The position numbers were made by a program, and so were the translations under genes. From assembly GCA_050729835.1 (NCBI GenBank), contig JBOHLS010000009.1, forward strand, positions 1 through 64,000: DNA of 64,000 nucleotides, in the 5' to 3' direction. The notes under the pieces were generated by a model. The model saw only the letters and a list, made by a program, of their open reading frames with translations, searched no databases and was not told the origin of the DNA. The stretch comes from REEB95 sp050729835. Its GTDB lineage: Bacteria; Pseudomonadota; Alphaproteobacteria; ATCC43930; CGMCC-115725. This document shows positions 61,989 to 64,000 of this stretch, piece after piece; position 1 is the stretch's first letter; the number at the start of each line of letters is the position of its first letter.

Positions 61989-62513
61989 ATGAGCGCGGCG
62001 TTCAGCGACCAGCTCGTCGCCGTCTTGCCCCGGCTGCGGCGGTTCGCCCGGGGCCTGACCGGTTCCGCCGTCGAAGCGGACGATCTTCTCCAGGCGGCTT
62101 GCGAACGGGCCCTGGCTCGCGCGCACCAGTTTCAGCCGGGAACACGCTTCGACAGCTGGATGTTTCGCATCGTGCAGACGGTCTGGATCGATCAACTGCG
62201 CGCGCGCGACATCAGGCGGACCGAGAGCGAGGACGAGGCAGCGGGTGCGGGCACCGACGAGCCGTCGCGGCGGGTCGAAGCCCGACTGGCATTGCGCGAG
62301 GTGCAGGCGGCGATCGCCGTCCTGCCCGCCGAACAGCGCCTGGTCCTGCTCCTCGTGACGGTCGAAGGCTTGAGCTATAGGGAAGCGGCGGAGGTCGCTG
62401 CGGTGCCGGTGGGCACCATCATGAGTCGGTTGGCGCGGGCGCGGATGGCGCTCCTCGCGAAGCTTGGTGGTGACGCTCTCCGGAGGAGTACGGAAGATGC
62501 AAAGGCCGAATGA
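61989..62513 (+). CDS. ECF-family RNA polymerase sigma factor
   Basis: A 174-residue sigma factor with region 2 (EADDLLQAACERALARAHQFQPGTRFDSWMFRIVQ, read as LLQAACERA to WMFRIV) and region 4 (LVLLLVTVEGLSYREAAEVA with VPVGTIMSRLARAR). The ATG at 61989 gives the family N-terminus (LRRFARGLTG). The end overlaps the anti-sigma start by 17 bases. Target signals unknown. Confidence 0.9.
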   Translation: MSAAFSDQLVAVLPRLRRFARGLTGSAVEADDLLQAACERALARAHQFQPGTRFDSWMFRIVQTVWIDQLRARDIRRTESEDEAAGAGTDEPSRRVEARLALREVQAAIAVLPAEQRLVLLLVTVEGLSYREAAEVAAVPVGTIMSRLARARMALLAKLGGDALRRSTEDAKAE

Positions 62514-63354
62514 CGAGACCCTCATCGCCTATCTCGACGGCGAATTGGACGAACGCGAAACTCTGGTGGTGATCCAGGCGCTGGCGCGCGACGAGCGCCT
62601 TCAGGCCCTTGCTGAGCGCCTCAACGCCAGCGCGCGGCTGATCCGTTCCGCCTACGACGACGTGTTGCGCGAATCCGTGCCCGCCCGCCTGATCGTAGCG
62701 GCGCGCGGCGAGCGCGGCCTGAGCGCGTTGCAGCGCGCGCTGGCCCGGCTGGCGCGCTGGCGGGCGGTGCTCGGCGAGCGGCCGTGGTGGATCGGCGTGC
62801 CGGCGGCGGCGGCGCTGGCGGGCCTCGTAATCGGCGGCGGCGTCGGCTACGTCGCCGGCACCGAGCAAAGCGCGAGCCTAACCGCGCAGCAGGACCTGGT
62901 CACGACCGGCGCCGGCGCCAACTGGCTCGACAACGTCGCCGGCTATCATAAGCTGCTCGTCAAGGCGGGCAGCAACGACCGCGCGCTGATGGATGTGCCG
63001 GCCGACGGTAACGATGGCGCGGCGCGCAAGGCTGGCCAGCTGCCGTCCGACTTCCGCCTGCCTAACCTCAAGCCGTGGAGCCTGCAGTTCCAGGGCGCCC
63101 GGCTTCTGGTGGTCGACGGCCGGCCGGCGACGCAGCTTTTCTACACGACCGACAACAAGAACCTGGGGCCGCTGACCTTCGTCGAGGCGTCGTCGTCGAA
63201 GTCTGATCTCGCGCCGACCTTCGATCGCCGCGAGGACCTCAATATCCTCTACTGGCGCCATCACGGGCATGCCTATGCGCTCGTCGGCACGGCGGATATT
63301 GGCTATCTCTGGAACATCTACAACGACATCGCCTGGCAGCTCGACGCCATCTAG
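62497..63354 (+). CDS. membrane-anchored anti-sigma factor
   Basis: A 285-residue protein: an N-terminal helical sigma-binding region (1-60; ETLIAYLDGELDERE) lacking the zinc-binding His-Cys-Cys pattern, a membrane helix (about 107-131, WWIGVPAAAALAGLVIGGG), and a periplasmic domain of about 150 residues. Start at 62497 behind GGAGGA. Overlap with the sigma gene implies coupled synthesis. Zinc-free anti-sigmas exist but the regulatory mechanism here is unknown. Confidence 0.82.
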   Translation: MQRPNDETLIAYLDGELDERETLVVIQALARDERLQALAERLNASARLIRSAYDDVLRESVPARLIVAARGERGLSALQRALARLARWRAVLGERPWWIGVPAAAALAGLVIGGGVGYVAGTEQSASLTAQQDLVTTGAGANWLDNVAGYHKLLVKAGSNDRALMDVPADGNDGAARKAGQLPSDFRLPNLKPWSLQFQGARLLVVDGRPATQLFYTTDNKNLGPLTFVEASSSKSDLAPTFDRREDLNILYWRHHGHAYALVGTADIGYLWNIYNDIAWQLDAI

Positions 63355-63440
63355 GCGAGAACCGCCGCACCGCCGGGCAAGCCAGGCCGGCGGCGGGTCG
63401 AATCTCGCCTTGCCGCTGCCGGCTCGGTAAAATCGTCGCC

Positions 63441-64000
63441 GTGGATAGTCACGCCCCCATCGCGACGGTGGCGCCGGAGCGCGGCACGGCGGCGGAGCAC
63501 GACCTGCGCCTCGATTTCTTCCGCGGCCTGTCGCTGTTCTTCATTTTCATCGATCACGTTCCCGGGAATTTCCTCGCCTACGCGACGTTCCACGCCCTGG
63601 CGTTCTCCGACGCCGCCGAGGTCTTCATTTTCATTTCTGGCTTCACCGCCGCACTGGTTTATGGCCGTAGCCTGATGCGCAACGACGCGCTTCTGGCCAC
63701 GGCGCAGATCTATCGTCGCGTCTGGCAGCTCTATGTCGCGCACATCTTCCTGTTCGTCATCTTCGTCGCCGAGGTGTCGTACAGCGTTCTGGTGGTGCAC
63801 AACGCGATGTATATCGAGGAAATGCGCGTCGCCAATTTCCTCGAGACGCCGCATCTGGCGGTGATCCGCGCGTTGCTGCTCGTGTTCCAGCCGCAGTTCC
63901 TCGACATCCTCCCGCTCTACATCGTCCTGCTGGCGGCGTTTCCGCTGGTGCTGCTGGGCCTGCGGATCCATCGGCTGCTGCCGTTCGGCCTGTCGGCGCT
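63441..64000 (+). CDS. opgC: OpgC-like membrane protein (partial, runs off window)
   Basis: About 186 codons of a multi-helix protein beginning at a GTG (63441). HDLRLDFFRGLSLFFIFIDHV and FISGFTAALVYGRSLM match OpgC, which succinylates osmoregulated periplasmic glucans, and the related acyltransferase-3-like family. The 3-prime end lies outside the window. It is 86 bases after the anti-sigma gene and could be in the regulon. Confidence 0.8.
   Translation, partial: MDSHAPIATVAPERGTAAEHDLRLDFFRGLSLFFIFIDHVPGNFLAYATFHALAFSDAAEVFIFISGFTAALVYGRSLMRNDALLATAQIYRRVWQLYVAHIFLFVIFVAEVSYSVLVVHNAMYIEEMRVANFLETPHLAVIRALLLVFQPQFLDILPLYIVLLAAFPLVLLGLRIHRLLPFGLSA

Overview
The window is 64 kb of dense, high-GC chromosome from an alphaproteobacterium. 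The group is indicated by several lineage-typical genes: a COQ9-family gene, a DUF1013/TrcR cell-cycle regulator, a DUF1192 gene beside bdhA, YdcH/DUF465 micro-proteins, a ROSE-type RNA thermometer ahead of a small heat-shock gene, and the tkt-gap-fba-thiE order. A Rhodospirillales or Hyphomicrobiales relative is plausible, but order and genus cannot be resolved from this sequence. Gene spacing is tight. Many neighbours overlap by ATGA or GTGA, and three convergent pairs overlap at their stop codons.

Layout. 1-1445: an IS110/IS1111-family element with subterminal inverted repeats and a long 3-prime non-coding part that may encode a guide (bridge/seek) RNA. 1745-9679 (minus): a five-gene operon for a flippase, a polysaccharide deacetylase, an ATP-grasp ligase, a BcsL-type acyltransferase and a 951-residue phosphoribosyltransferase/kinase-like/HAD fusion, closed by a good terminator. 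This is the best candidate for an undescribed biosynthetic system. 9882-14335: an NrtR-type Nudix regulator divergent from nadABC, with a promoter/operator in the gap. 14405-22285: tcuAB-like genes and an unusual SDR facing a LivKHMGF-type ABC importer whose permease and ATPase (LivM-LivG) are fused. 22527-28364: an outer-membrane MipA protein, a flippase/CDP-alcohol phosphotransferase fusion, two MFS permeases and a tautomerase. tRNA-Gln(TTG) lies at 28421-28495.

28678-33743: central carbon genes tkt, gap, a small unknown gene, class I fba and thiE; no pgk is seen. 33764-41854: a TonB-like protein, a RAMA-domain protein, epmA divergent from its target efp, an inositol-phosphatase family gene, an OmpA-type secreted protein, a two-gene stator-like inner-membrane complex, rpmE, and hsp20 under an RpoH-like promoter and ROSE-like thermometer. 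41918-46799 (minus): DUF1192, bdhA, a metY fragment fused to an alpha/beta-hydrolase fragment (a deletion scar), and a 1062-residue coiled-coil membrane protein.

46891-53520: quinone oxidoreductase, trcR, a low-GC HEPN-like remnant, a propionyl-CoA synthetase gene interrupted by an amber codon, an intact acyl-CoA synthetase and a SIMPL protein. 53546-64000: pfkA flanked by two YdcH genes, purEK, COQ9-def, rpsU, the pnt transhydrogenase operon, an ECF sigma/anti-sigma pair and the start of an OpgC-like gene that runs off the window.

No CRISPR array, prophage or complete known defence operon was found.
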